DNA of 64,000 nt from Pseudomonas sp. PDNC002. GTDB lineage: Bacteria; Pseudomonadota; Gammaproteobacteria; Pseudomonadales; Pseudomonadaceae. Of the stretch, positions 10,987 to 18,048 are shown piece by piece. Within the stretch, counting starts at the first letter, position 1. Every line of letters begins with the position of its first letter. The translations under genes and the position numbers were made by a program. Below the pieces are notes generated by a model that saw only the letters and a program-made list of their open reading frames with translations, had not been told where the DNA came from and did not search any database. The DNA is taken from positions 2,698,001 through 2,762,000 of the forward strand of contig NZ_CP070356.1 of NCBI RefSeq assembly GCF_016919445.1. Direction: 5' to 3'.

Positions 10987-11544
10987 ATGAGCCGCTATGA
11001 GATCGCCTTCTCGGGGCAAACCGTCCCCGGGGCGCAACTGGAGACGGTGAAGGCCAACCTGGCCAAGCTGTTCCAGGCCGACGCCCAGCGTATTGCGCTG
11101 CTGTTCTCCGGGCGGCGCATGGTCATCAAGAACAACCTCGACGCCGAGGCCGCGGAAAAGTACCGCAGCGTACTGGAGCGTGCCGGCGCCATCGTCGACG
11201 TGGTCGACATGGATGCGCAGATCGAGGAAATCGAACTGGCCCCGCCCCCAGCGGCCGAGCCTGCTGCGCCGATGCAACCGGCAGCGTCCGGCGCGTCGTC
11301 GCAGGGGCGCCTGAAGGTCGCTCCGCGCGATGAGTACATGGCCGCGTTCGCCGATGTCGATGCCCCGGATTTCGGCCTCGCCCCGGTAGGCGCCGACCTG
11401 CAGGACGAGAAGCCCGAGGCCCAGGCGCCGCGCGTGGACCTCAGCCAGTTCAGCGTGGCCCCGGTGGGCAGCGACATGGGCCAGGCCAAGCCTTCGCCGG
11501 CGGGACCTGCGCCAGATACCAGCCATCTGAAATTGCAGGACTGA
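10987..11544 (+). CDS. Protein with N-terminal L7/L12-like small domain, unknown function
   Basis: A 185-residue protein. Residues 1-75 (YEIAFSGQTVPGAQLETVKANLAKLF...ALLFSGRRMVIKNNLDAEAAEKYRSVLERAGAIVDV) form a small domain that recurs in proteobacterial proteins, often ahead of membrane domains; the fold seems similar to the L7/L12 C-terminal domain. The remainder is low-complexity Pro/Ala with two related segments (FGLAPVGADLQDEKPEA and FSVAPVGSDMGQAKPS). ATG 10987 is chosen because AGGAG lies 8 nt before it. The stop abuts the converging TRIC gene without a spacer. Confidence 0.7.
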   Translation: MSRYEIAFSGQTVPGAQLETVKANLAKLFQADAQRIALLFSGRRMVIKNNLDAEAAEKYRSVLERAGAIVDVVDMDAQIEEIELAPPPAAEPAAPMQPAASGASSQGRLKVAPRDEYMAAFADVDAPDFGLAPVGADLQDEKPEAQAPRVDLSQFSVAPVGSDMGQAKPSPAGPAPDTSHLKLQD

Positions 11545-12171
11545 TCAGTCGCCCTGGTGCGGGTCGTCCTTGTAGACGAACTTGGGCATTTCCCAGCGGA
11601 AACGGATCGCCAGCATGCGGAACAGGAAGCCGGCAGACAGGGTGATCAGCATGGCCTGCTCCTTGGGCAGGTCGATCTGCAGGCAGATCAGGTAGCACCA
11701 GGCGCTGGCGAAGGACACGCTGGCGTACAGCTCGCGGCGGAAGATCAGCGGTACGTCGTTGCAGAAGATGTCCCGCAGGATGCCGCCGAAGACCCCGGTG
11801 ATCACCCCGCTCACCGCGGCGATCAACAGGCTGTGACCCATTTCCAGGCTGACCTGGCAACCGATCAGGGTGAAGGCCACCAGGCCGACGGCGTCGAGCG
11901 CGAGGAACAGCGAGCGCAGGTGGCGCATCAGTGGTGCGATGAACACCGTCACCAGCGCGGCTGCGGCGGTGAGCGCCAGGTATTCGGGGTGACGCACCCA
12001 GGTCAGCGGATAGTGCCCCAGCAGCATGTCACGTACCGAGCCGCCACCCAGGGCGGTAACGCAGGCCACCAGCACGACGCCGAACAGGTCCATGCTGCGG
12101 CGTCCGGCGGACAGCGCGCCGGTCATGGCTTCGGCGGTGATGGCGATGATGTAGAGAACGGTCAGCAGCAT
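11545..12171 (-). CDS. TRIC-type (UPF0126/YadS) cation channel family membrane protein
   Basis: A 208-residue integral membrane protein with about seven hydrophobic helices in two repeated three-helix units. Each repeat carries the glycine-rich signature (ALGGGSVRDMLLG near residue 40; GVFGGILRDIFCND near 130) of bacterial TRIC channels (trimeric K+/cation channels). The ATG at 12171 starts directly with the first helix; an open upstream extension of 30 residues is GC-shadow-like. Ends head-to-head with the previous gene: the two stop codons share the palindrome CTGATCAG. Confidence 0.88.
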   Translation of the reverse strand: MLLTVLYIIAITAEAMTGALSAGRRSMDLFGVVLVACVTALGGGSVRDMLLGHYPLTWVRHPEYLALTAAAALVTVFIAPLMRHLRSLFLALDAVGLVAFTLIGCQVSLEMGHSLLIAAVSGVITGVFGGILRDIFCNDVPLIFRRELYASVSFASAWCYLICLQIDLPKEQAMLITLSAGFLFRMLAIRFRWEMPKFVYKDDPHQGD

Positions 12172-12279
12172 GGCGAGTTCCGGCAGGGGTAGCCGGTGCG
12201 GCGAATGGCCGCCGCCCCGGAAAAAAGCGCGGATTCTAGCCCACGCACCTGCCGCCCCCAAGTGGTGTGCGTATGGACA

Positions 12280-12753
12280 TTATTCGATCCACGGTCCGCA
12301 GCATTTCTTCAGCTTGCCACCGGCGCCACAGGGGCAGGGATCGTTGCGTCCGAGTTTCATCGGCACGGTCGGGTCGAGGAAGTACCAGCGGCCGTCGCGC
12401 TGGACGAAGCCCGAGCACTCGCGATGGCTGTGTTCGCCGCTGGCATCGTGCCAGCGCGCGATGAAGGTCACCCGCGCGTGCTCCGGCTGGCCGCCGAGCA
12501 CTTCATGGTTTTCCACTTCCAGGCCCAGCCAGGTGCTGCCCAGGCTCCACGCGCGGATGGCGTCCAGGTCCAGGCCGTCCTGCTGGGCGGGTAGCGTGGT
12601 AGCGCGCAGGTAATCCACCAGCCCCAGCGCGTAAGCGCTGTAGCGCGAGCGCATCAGCGCCTCGGCGGTGGGGGCGGCGAGCCCGGCGTGAAAGCGCCCG
12701 CAACAATCGGGTAGCGGGTGGCCGCTGCCGCAGGGACAGGTCGGTTCGATCAT
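12280..12753 (-). CDS. YchJ family (UPF0225) SEC-C motif protein
   Basis: A 157-residue protein with SEC-C zinc motifs at both ends ([13 protein letters not shown] near residue 5 and [18 protein letters not shown] near 140) flanking an NTF2-like YchJ domain containing [12 protein letters not shown]. The function is not established; the family is widespread in proteobacteria. ATG 12753 lies 2 nt after the stop of the upstream gene, so the two are translationally coupled. Confidence 0.9.
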   Translation of the reverse strand: MIEPTCPCGSGHPLPDCCGRFHAGLAAPTAEALMRSRYSAYALGLVDYLRATTLPAQQDGLDLDAIRAWSLGSTWLGLEVENHEVLGGQPEHARVTFIARWHDASGEHSHRECSGFVQRDGRWYFLDPTVPMKLGRNDPCPCGAGGKLKKCCGPWIE

Positions 12754-12755
12754 GG

Positions 12756-13244
12756 TTACCACCAGTACTTGCCGAAGTTTTCCGGATTGGCCCAGAACTT
12801 CGCGTTGAGCCAGTCCGGGACCTGCTTGTATTCGCGCAGGTCGTAGGTGAACAGGGTGAGCACCTGCGCCTCGCGCTGGAAGCGTTCGCTGGCCTGCATG
12901 GCCAGGGCGTAGAAGTCGGCGTCGCGAGCCTGTGCAGCGTCCAGGTCGACCAGCACGGCGACACGGTTGCTGTTCAGGTTGCGGATGCCACCCACCAGTT
13001 GTTGCGCCTCGCGCCGGGGCAGGTGTTCCAGGCAGTCGGCGAGCAGCGCCAGGTCATAGCGCTTGGCGGCCAGTTCCGCCGGCAGCGCGCCGGCGTCGGC
13101 GTGGGACAGTTCGCAATCCGGATGCGCCGCGAGGAAGGCCTCCACCGCCGGCATCTGGCTGGCGCCCACCAGCAGCAGGCGCTGCGGTGTGTAGCGGTCG
13201 AGCAGGGCGGCAAGGGCCTGTTGCGGTGTGCGTGTCGAAATCAT
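12756..13244 (-). CDS. DUF6231-type protein, methyltransferase-like fold
   Basis: A 162-residue protein. The pattern [16 protein letters not shown]...[22 protein letters not shown] resembles the Rossmann core of class I SAM methyltransferases, but the canonical E/DxGxGxG loop is degenerate (LVGASQM), so catalysis is uncertain. The C-terminus is Trp-rich (PENFGKYWW). ATG 13244 is used; an upstream TTG is unlikely. It is the first gene of a two-gene unit with ychJ. Confidence 0.75.
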   Translation of the reverse strand: MISTRTPQQALAALLDRYTPQRLLLVGASQMPAVEAFLAAHPDCELSHADAGALPAELAAKRYDLALLADCLEHLPRREAQQLVGGIRNLNSNRVAVLVDLDAAQARDADFYALAMQASERFQREAQVLTLFTYDLREYKQVPDWLNAKFWANPENFGKYWW

Positions 13245-13384
13245 GGGACTCTTCGAATGCAAAAAATAATGAACGAAGACTAGCGTGTGACACCCATATG
13301 GCCTAGTGCTGGCGCATTCTGTCAGTCACGTCTTTACTCGGTAATTGTCGGTCAAGACCCGATCATTAGAGGAGACTTAACTTT

Positions 13385-14017
13385 ATGAGCATCACAAGGA
13401 CCGCTTTACCCCTGCTGCTGGTAAGCACGTTGCTCACCGGTTGCGCAGGGTTGCAGAAGTCCGACTGGCCGACTTGCGCCGTGGTTGGCGGTGTCGGCGG
13501 CGCCGGTCTGGGTTCCATTGAAAGCAGCGCATGGGCTGGCTGGGGCGCCTTGATTGGTGGTGTGCTGGGGGCATCCTACTGCTGGGTACATGGTGCTGAA
13601 GAACAAGTGGCTGAGGTTCCGCCGCCTGCGCCGGCTCCTGAGCCCGCTCCGGCACCGCTGCCCAAGGAAGAGACCATCGTCGTGCGTGACCTGCACTTCG
13701 CCTTCGACTCGTCGAAAATCGATGCGCAGGACAAGGACAAGCTCGACACCATCGCTACCCGCCTGAAAGGTGAGGCCGCGACCACCGAGCTGAACATCGG
13801 CGGTCATACCGACAGTATCGGTACCGATGCCTACAACCAGAAACTGTCCGAACGCCGCGCCAATGCCGTGTCCAACTACCTGATCGACGCTGGTGTACCT
13901 GCCAGCAGCATCAAGTCGGTGGTCGGTTACGGTGAAAGCCAACCGGTTGCGGACAACAAGACCAAGGAAGGCCGCGCCGAGAACCGTCGCACGGAAATCA
14001 AGATCACTCGTCAGTAA
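13385..14017 (+). CDS. OmpA-family peptidoglycan-binding lipoprotein
   Basis: A 210-residue outer-membrane lipoprotein. Signal peptide with lipobox LLTGC (Cys20), a glycine-zipper-like segment (VVGGVGGAGLGSIESSAWAGWGALIGGVLG), a Pro/Ala linker (about 78-95), and a C-terminal OmpA domain (about 98-210) with the diaminopimelate-binding pattern GHTDSIGTDAYNQKLSERRA and TKEGRAENRRTEI. It anchors the outer membrane to peptidoglycan. AGGAGA precedes the ATG; a strong hairpin terminator follows. Confidence 0.93.
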   Translation: MSITRTALPLLLVSTLLTGCAGLQKSDWPTCAVVGGVGGAGLGSIESSAWAGWGALIGGVLGASYCWVHGAEEQVAEVPPPAPAPEPAPAPLPKEETIVVRDLHFAFDSSKIDAQDKDKLDTIATRLKGEAATTELNIGGHTDSIGTDAYNQKLSERRANAVSNYLIDAGVPASSIKSVVGYGESQPVADNKTKEGRAENRRTEIKITRQ

Positions 14018-14035
14018 TCCTGGCGTGATGTGTAC

Positions 14036-14060
14036 AAAGGGGGCCTTCTGGCCCCCTTTG
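14036..14060. terminator. Terminator after OmpA-family gene
   Basis: AAAGGGGGCC (14036-14045), loop TTCT, and GGCCCCCTTTG (14050-14060) form a strong stem 18 bp after the stop; the A/T ends could act in both directions. Confidence 0.8.
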
Positions 14061-14136
14061 TCATTCCGGGCGGCCACTGGCATCGTCCGGGACAGAGGCG
14101 TATGTTCCCCGGCAAAGAAAAATACGGGGGCACTTC

Positions 14137-14424
14137 ATGAAAGCGTTGTTGGGGCTGGGCAAGCTGGTTGCCCTGTTGTTCTGGCTGGCGGTGCTGGCCA
14201 ACCTGATTCAACCCTTCGCACATCCCTTCGGCCTGCTGCTCAACGCGGCGGGCGCGCTGATCCTGCTGATCCATATCGTCGAGGTCCTGGCCCTGCGCAA
14301 GCGCCTGCAAGGCCGCCCGCATCCGGGCATGGACCGCCTGCAGATCCTGCTGTTCGGCGTCTTCCATTTCGCCACTCTGCCGCAACCGGCATCCGCAAAC
14401 GTAGAAGGAGATACCCATGCGTAA
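14137..14424 (+). CDS. DUF1145 inner-membrane protein
   Basis: A 95-residue protein with two or three membrane helices (LGKLVALLFWLAVLANLIQP; LLNAAGALILLIHIVEVLAL), matching the DUF1145 family. Function unknown. Its last 8 bp overlap the start of the next gene (ATGCGTAA), which suggests coupled translation and a shared job at the envelope. Confidence 0.8.
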   Translation: MKALLGLGKLVALLFWLAVLANLIQPFAHPFGLLLNAAGALILLIHIVEVLALRKRLQGRPHPGMDRLQILLFGVFHFATLPQPASANVEGDTHA

Positions 14425-15181
14425 GTCGTTGCTGGGCGTGGCACTGTTCGTGCCGCTGGCGTGTTCCGCCGCCGGATCTGTATCGGTCGAGGCTAATACC
14501 GTGCTGCGCCTGCCGGTGAAGGGCGACAGCCTGACCCTCGACCGCGTCACGGTCGGCCCGGAAGGTGCACTGCTGATCCCGTCGCGGGTGAAGGAACTGA
14601 AGATCGGCGAGCTGGACCTGGCGAAGAACGCTCGGCTCGGCGTGTTTCCTGGCAGCGATGTGCTGCAGATCGACGTACAGCACGGCAACCTGGCCGACGG
14701 CAGCGTGATCGCCGCGCAGGGCAGTTCGGGCAGCTTCGAGAAACCCGCCAGTGGTGGCCGCAACCTGGTGCTGCACCTCCAGGACGTGCAGGTGCAGAAC
14801 CTGCTGATCGACGTGCGCGGTGGCGTTGGCGCGCCGGGCTACGACGGATTGGACGGCGGTAGCGCGCAGACTTCCGGTTGCCTGTGGGGTGGCGGCCGCT
14901 CCGCCGGTGACGGCCAGAATGGTGCCGATGGCCAACAAGGCGCGGCCGGTGGCGTGGTGCGCCTGGAAGTGCCGGAGCACTTCGATGTCGAACGCGTCAA
15001 GGTACGGCTGGAAGGTGGCGCCGGCGGCGCGGGCGGCAAGCCCGGCAAGGCGGGTGCGCGCAGCGGCGAGAAAGGCTGCTGGTTCTATTCGGTGGCGGGC
15101 GAGCAGCCCGGCTCGGAAGGCAAGGGCGGTGCGGAAGGAGCGAAGGGCAGCGAAGGCCGCCTGGAAGTGAAACGCTTCTAA
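14417..15181 (+). CDS. Exported protein with collagen-like Gly-rich segments
   Basis: A 254-residue protein with signal peptide (MRKSLLGVALFVPLACSAAG). The N-terminal half is beta-rich and resembles a bactofilin or auto-transporter passenger rung pattern. The C-terminal half contains irregular collagen-like G-x-y stretches ([58 protein letters not shown]) interrupted by a beta segment. There are two cysteines in this region (SGCLWGG, KGCWFY). Function unknown; probably envelope or surface. It starts inside the DUF1145 stop region and ends at a bidirectional terminator. Confidence 0.75.
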   Translation: MRKSLLGVALFVPLACSAAGSVSVEANTVLRLPVKGDSLTLDRVTVGPEGALLIPSRVKELKIGELDLAKNARLGVFPGSDVLQIDVQHGNLADGSVIAAQGSSGSFEKPASGGRNLVLHLQDVQVQNLLIDVRGGVGAPGYDGLDGGSAQTSGCLWGGGRSAGDGQNGADGQQGAAGGVVRLEVPEHFDVERVKVRLEGGAGGAGGKPGKAGARSGEKGCWFYSVAGEQPGSEGKGGAEGAKGSEGRLEVKRF

Positions 15182-15197
15182 GGCGCCTTGGCCGAGC

Positions 15198-15231
15198 AAA
15201 AAGCCCGCCTGGCATCCAGGCGGGCTTTTTT
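15198..15231. terminator. Bidirectional intrinsic terminator
   Basis: AAAAAGCCCGCCTGG (15198-15212) pairs with CCAGGCGGGCTTTTTT (15216-15231). The A-tract and T-tract flank a GC stem, so it can serve both the + strand gene ending at 15181 and the − strand gene ending at 15235. Confidence 0.92.
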
Positions 15232-15234
15232 GTT

Positions 15235-15699
15235 TTACCAGTGCGGGCGTGCCGCGACGAAGGCCACCAGCGCCAGGCCGATGATCAGGTTCAGGCCAAC
15301 GGTCTTGCGGATCTTGCCCAGCGCGGCGCCGCCGGCCGGCCAGTCCTCGGCCCCGACCGCATTGCGCAGTTCCGGCAGCTGCAGCGCCTGGATGCGCAGG
15401 AACAGCGCGAGCATCGCGACATACAGCCCCATCATTACCTGCACGTAACGCGGCGCACCCGCCATGCCGTTGTAGCTCAGGTGCATCATGCCGATGCCGG
15501 TCACCGGCAGCAGGATCACCGCGGCCCATACCCAGCGGAAGAAACGCGGGAATACCTGCAGCCACAGCTTCAGCCTTGCTGGCGGCTCCAGCGCGGCGAC
15601 GGCGGCCGGGCGCAGTACCATCCAGGCGAAGAACATGCCGCCAACCCAGACCAGGGCGGCCAGGACGTGCAGGGCATAGACGAAGGCAAAGGGTGTCAT
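15235..15699 (-). CDS. CopD-domain integral membrane protein
   Basis: A 154-residue protein with four membrane helices and the CopD/DUF2214-like pattern: HVLAALVWVGGMFFAWMVLRPA in helix 1 (His11), FRWVWAAVILLPVTGIGMMHL in helix 2, and C-terminal RKTVGLNLIIGLALVAFVAARPHW. The conserved histidines could bind heme or copper. It is a stand-alone member without CopC nearby, so a copper role is only a family-level guess. Divergent from dinG. Confidence 0.8.
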   Translation of the reverse strand: MTPFAFVYALHVLAALVWVGGMFFAWMVLRPAAVAALEPPARLKLWLQVFPRFFRWVWAAVILLPVTGIGMMHLSYNGMAGAPRYVQVMMGLYVAMLALFLRIQALQLPELRNAVGAEDWPAGGAALGKIRKTVGLNLIIGLALVAFVAARPHW

Positions 15700-15821
15700 T
15701 CGGACGATCTCCGCTGGCGGTTGTGGACAAGCGCGTTATCATAGCCGCCCCATCGAACCACTGAAAATTTATCCAGCATCCGGATGTGTCCACCGAGACC
15801 CGTCCGGGGTCCGGGAAGTCC

Positions 15822-17966
15822 ATGCTCAGCACCGAACTCAAGGCCACGATCCAGGGCGCCTACTCGCGCTTCCTCGAGGCCAAGGAACTCAAGCCGCGCT
15901 ACGGCCAGCGCCTGATGATCGCCGAAGTCGCCAAGGTCCTGGGGACCATCGCCAGCGACGAGGAAGGCCATCGCCTCGGCGATGCCGCCGTGGTCGCCGT
16001 GGAAGCCGGCACCGGCACCGGCAAGACCGTCGCCTACAGCCTTGCCGCCATCGCCTGCGCCAAGGCCGCCGGCAAGCGCCTGGTGGTCGCCACCGCCACC
16101 GTCGCGCTGCAGGAGCAGATCGTCCACAAGGACCTGCCCGACCTGCTGCGCAACTCCGGCCTGTCGTTCAGCTTCGCCTTGGCCAAGGGGCGCGGGCGCT
16201 ACATGTGCCTGTCCAAGCTCGACCACCTGCTGCAGGAAGGCCAGGCGCAGAGCGCCACCGCCCAACTCTTCGAGGAGGAAGGCTTCCGCATCGACGTGGA
16301 CGAGACCTCCACCAAACTGTTCAACCAGATGATCGAGCGCCTGGCCGGCAACCGCTGGGACGGCGACCGCGACTCCTGGCCCGAGGCCATCGAGGACGCA
16401 CACTGGGCGCAGGTCACCACCGACCACAGCCAGTGCACCAACCGCCATTGCCCGAACTTCCAGCAGTGCGCCTTCTACAAGGCGCGCGAAGGCATGACCA
16501 AGGTCGACGTCATCGTCACCAACCATGACCTGGTGCTGGCGGACCTCGCCCTGGGCGGCGGCGCGATCCTGCCGGACCCGCGCGAGACCCTCTACGTGTT
16601 CGACGAAGGCCACCACCTGCCGGACAAGGCCATCGGCCACTTCGCGCATTTCACCCGCCTGCGCGCCACCGCCGACTGGCTGGCCCAGGTGGACAAGAAC
16701 CTGACCAAGCTGCTGGCGCAGAACCCGCTGCCGGGCGACCTCGGTCGCTTGATCGAACAGGTGCCGGAGCTGGCCCGCGAGCTGCGCACGCACCAGCAGT
16801 TCATGTTCACCGCCTGCGAGGAGATCGGCGATTTTCGTGCCGGCGAGGACATGGAAGGCCGCGAGCGGCCGCGCCACCGCTTCGAGGGCGGGGTGATTCC
16901 CGAACACATCCGCGAGATGGGCATCGAGTTGAAGAAGGGCTTCTCCAAGCTCACCGACCTCTTCACCCGCCTGACCGAATTGCTCAAGGAAGCCATGGAC
17001 GGGGAGGGCAGCGTCGGCATTGCCAGCTACCAGGCCGAGGAGTGGTATCCGCTGTTTGGCAGCCTGCTGTCCCGCGCCCAGGGCAACTGGGAGCTGTGGA
17101 CCGCCTTCACCTGCGAAGATCCCGAAGACAGCCCGCCGATGGCGCGCTGGCTGACCCTCGCCGAGAGCGGCACCTTCTACGACATCGAAGCCAACGCCAG
17201 CCCGATCCTTGCCGCCGAGACGCTGCGCCGCAACCTGTGGAACGTCGCCTATGGCGTGCTGGTGACCTCGGCGACGCTTACTGCGCTGGGCACCTTCGAC
17301 CGTTACCGGATGCGCGCCGGCCTGCCGCGCGCCGCCGTCACCGCCGTGGTGCCGAGCCCGTTCCACCATGCCGATGCCGGCGTGCTGCGCGTGCCGGACC
17401 TCAAGGCCGATCCGCGCGATGCCGCCGCGCATACCGCCGCGATCATTCGCGAGTTGCCGGAGATAGTCGAAGGTTCGCGCGGTTCGCTGATCCTGTTCTC
17501 TTCACGCAAGCAGATGCAGGAGGTCTTCGACGGCCTGGATCGCGACTGGCGCAAGCGCGTGCTGATCCAGGGCAACCTGTCCAAGCAGGAAACCCTGAAC
17601 AAGCACCGCTCGCGTGTGGACGATGGCGAGCCGAGCGTGCTGTTCGGCCTGGCGAGCTTTTCCGAAGGGGTGGACCTGCCCGGCGCCTACTGCGAACACG
17701 TGGTCATCGCCAAGATTCCCTTCGCGGTGCCGGACGATCCGGTGGAGGCGGCGCTGTCGGAATGGATCGAAGCGCGCGGTGGCAACCCGTTCATGGAAAT
17801 CGCCGTGCCCGACGCCTCGCTGCGGCTGGTGCAGGCCTGCGGACGCCTGCTGCGCACCGAGGAAGATCGCGGCACAATCACGCTGCTCGATCGGCGCGTA
17901 GTGACGCAACGCTACGGTAAGGCCATCCTCAACGCACTACCGCCATTCCGCCGCGAAATAGCTTGA
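15822..17966 (+). CDS. dinG: ATP-dependent DNA helicase DinG
   Basis: XPD-like SF2 5'-3' helicase that unwinds R-loops and damaged DNA; 714 residues. Walker A EAGTGTGKTVAYS (GTGTGKT about 63-69), the Fe-S cysteines C-x-L...CTNRHCPNFQQC (first near residue 128, the others near 205-217), Walker B VFDEGHH (Asp261), and C-terminal motifs FGLASFSEGVDLPG and QACGRLLRTEEDRG are all present. ATG 15822 gives the family start MLSTELKATIQGAY; an in-frame GTG at 15786 is less likely. Promoter space is shared with the CopD gene. Confidence 0.96.
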   Translation: MLSTELKATIQGAYSRFLEAKELKPRYGQRLMIAEVAKVLGTIASDEEGHRLGDAAVVAVEAGTGTGKTVAYSLAAIACAKAAGKRLVVATATVALQEQIVHKDLPDLLRNSGLSFSFALAKGRGRYMCLSKLDHLLQEGQAQSATAQLFEEEGFRIDVDETSTKLFNQMIERLAGNRWDGDRDSWPEAIEDAHWAQVTTDHSQCTNRHCPNFQQCAFYKAREGMTKVDVIVTNHDLVLADLALGGGAILPDPRETLYVFDEGHHLPDKAIGHFAHFTRLRATADWLAQVDKNLTKLLAQNPLPGDLGRLIEQVPELARELRTHQQFMFTACEEIGDFRAGEDMEGRERPRHRFEGGVIPEHIREMGIELKKGFSKLTDLFTRLTELLKEAMDGEGSVGIASYQAEEWYPLFGSLLSRAQGNWELWTAFTCEDPEDSPPMARWLTLAESGTFYDIEANASPILAAETLRRNLWNVAYGVLVTSATLTALGTFDRYRMRAGLPRAAVTAVVPSPFHHADAGVLRVPDLKADPRDAAAHTAAIIRELPEIVEGSRGSLILFSSRKQMQEVFDGLDRDWRKRVLIQGNLSKQETLNKHRSRVDDGEPSVLFGLASFSEGVDLPGAYCEHVVIAKIPFAVPDDPVEAALSEWIEARGGNPFMEIAVPDASLRLVQACGRLLRTEEDRGTITLLDRRVVTQRYGKAILNALPPFRREIA

Positions 17967-18048
17967 GTTGTGTGCGGGAGCGAGTTCCCGCGCTTGCTGT
18001 CAAACGAACGCCTGCCGCCCGGCGGGCGTGCTGCAAGGACAAGAACAC

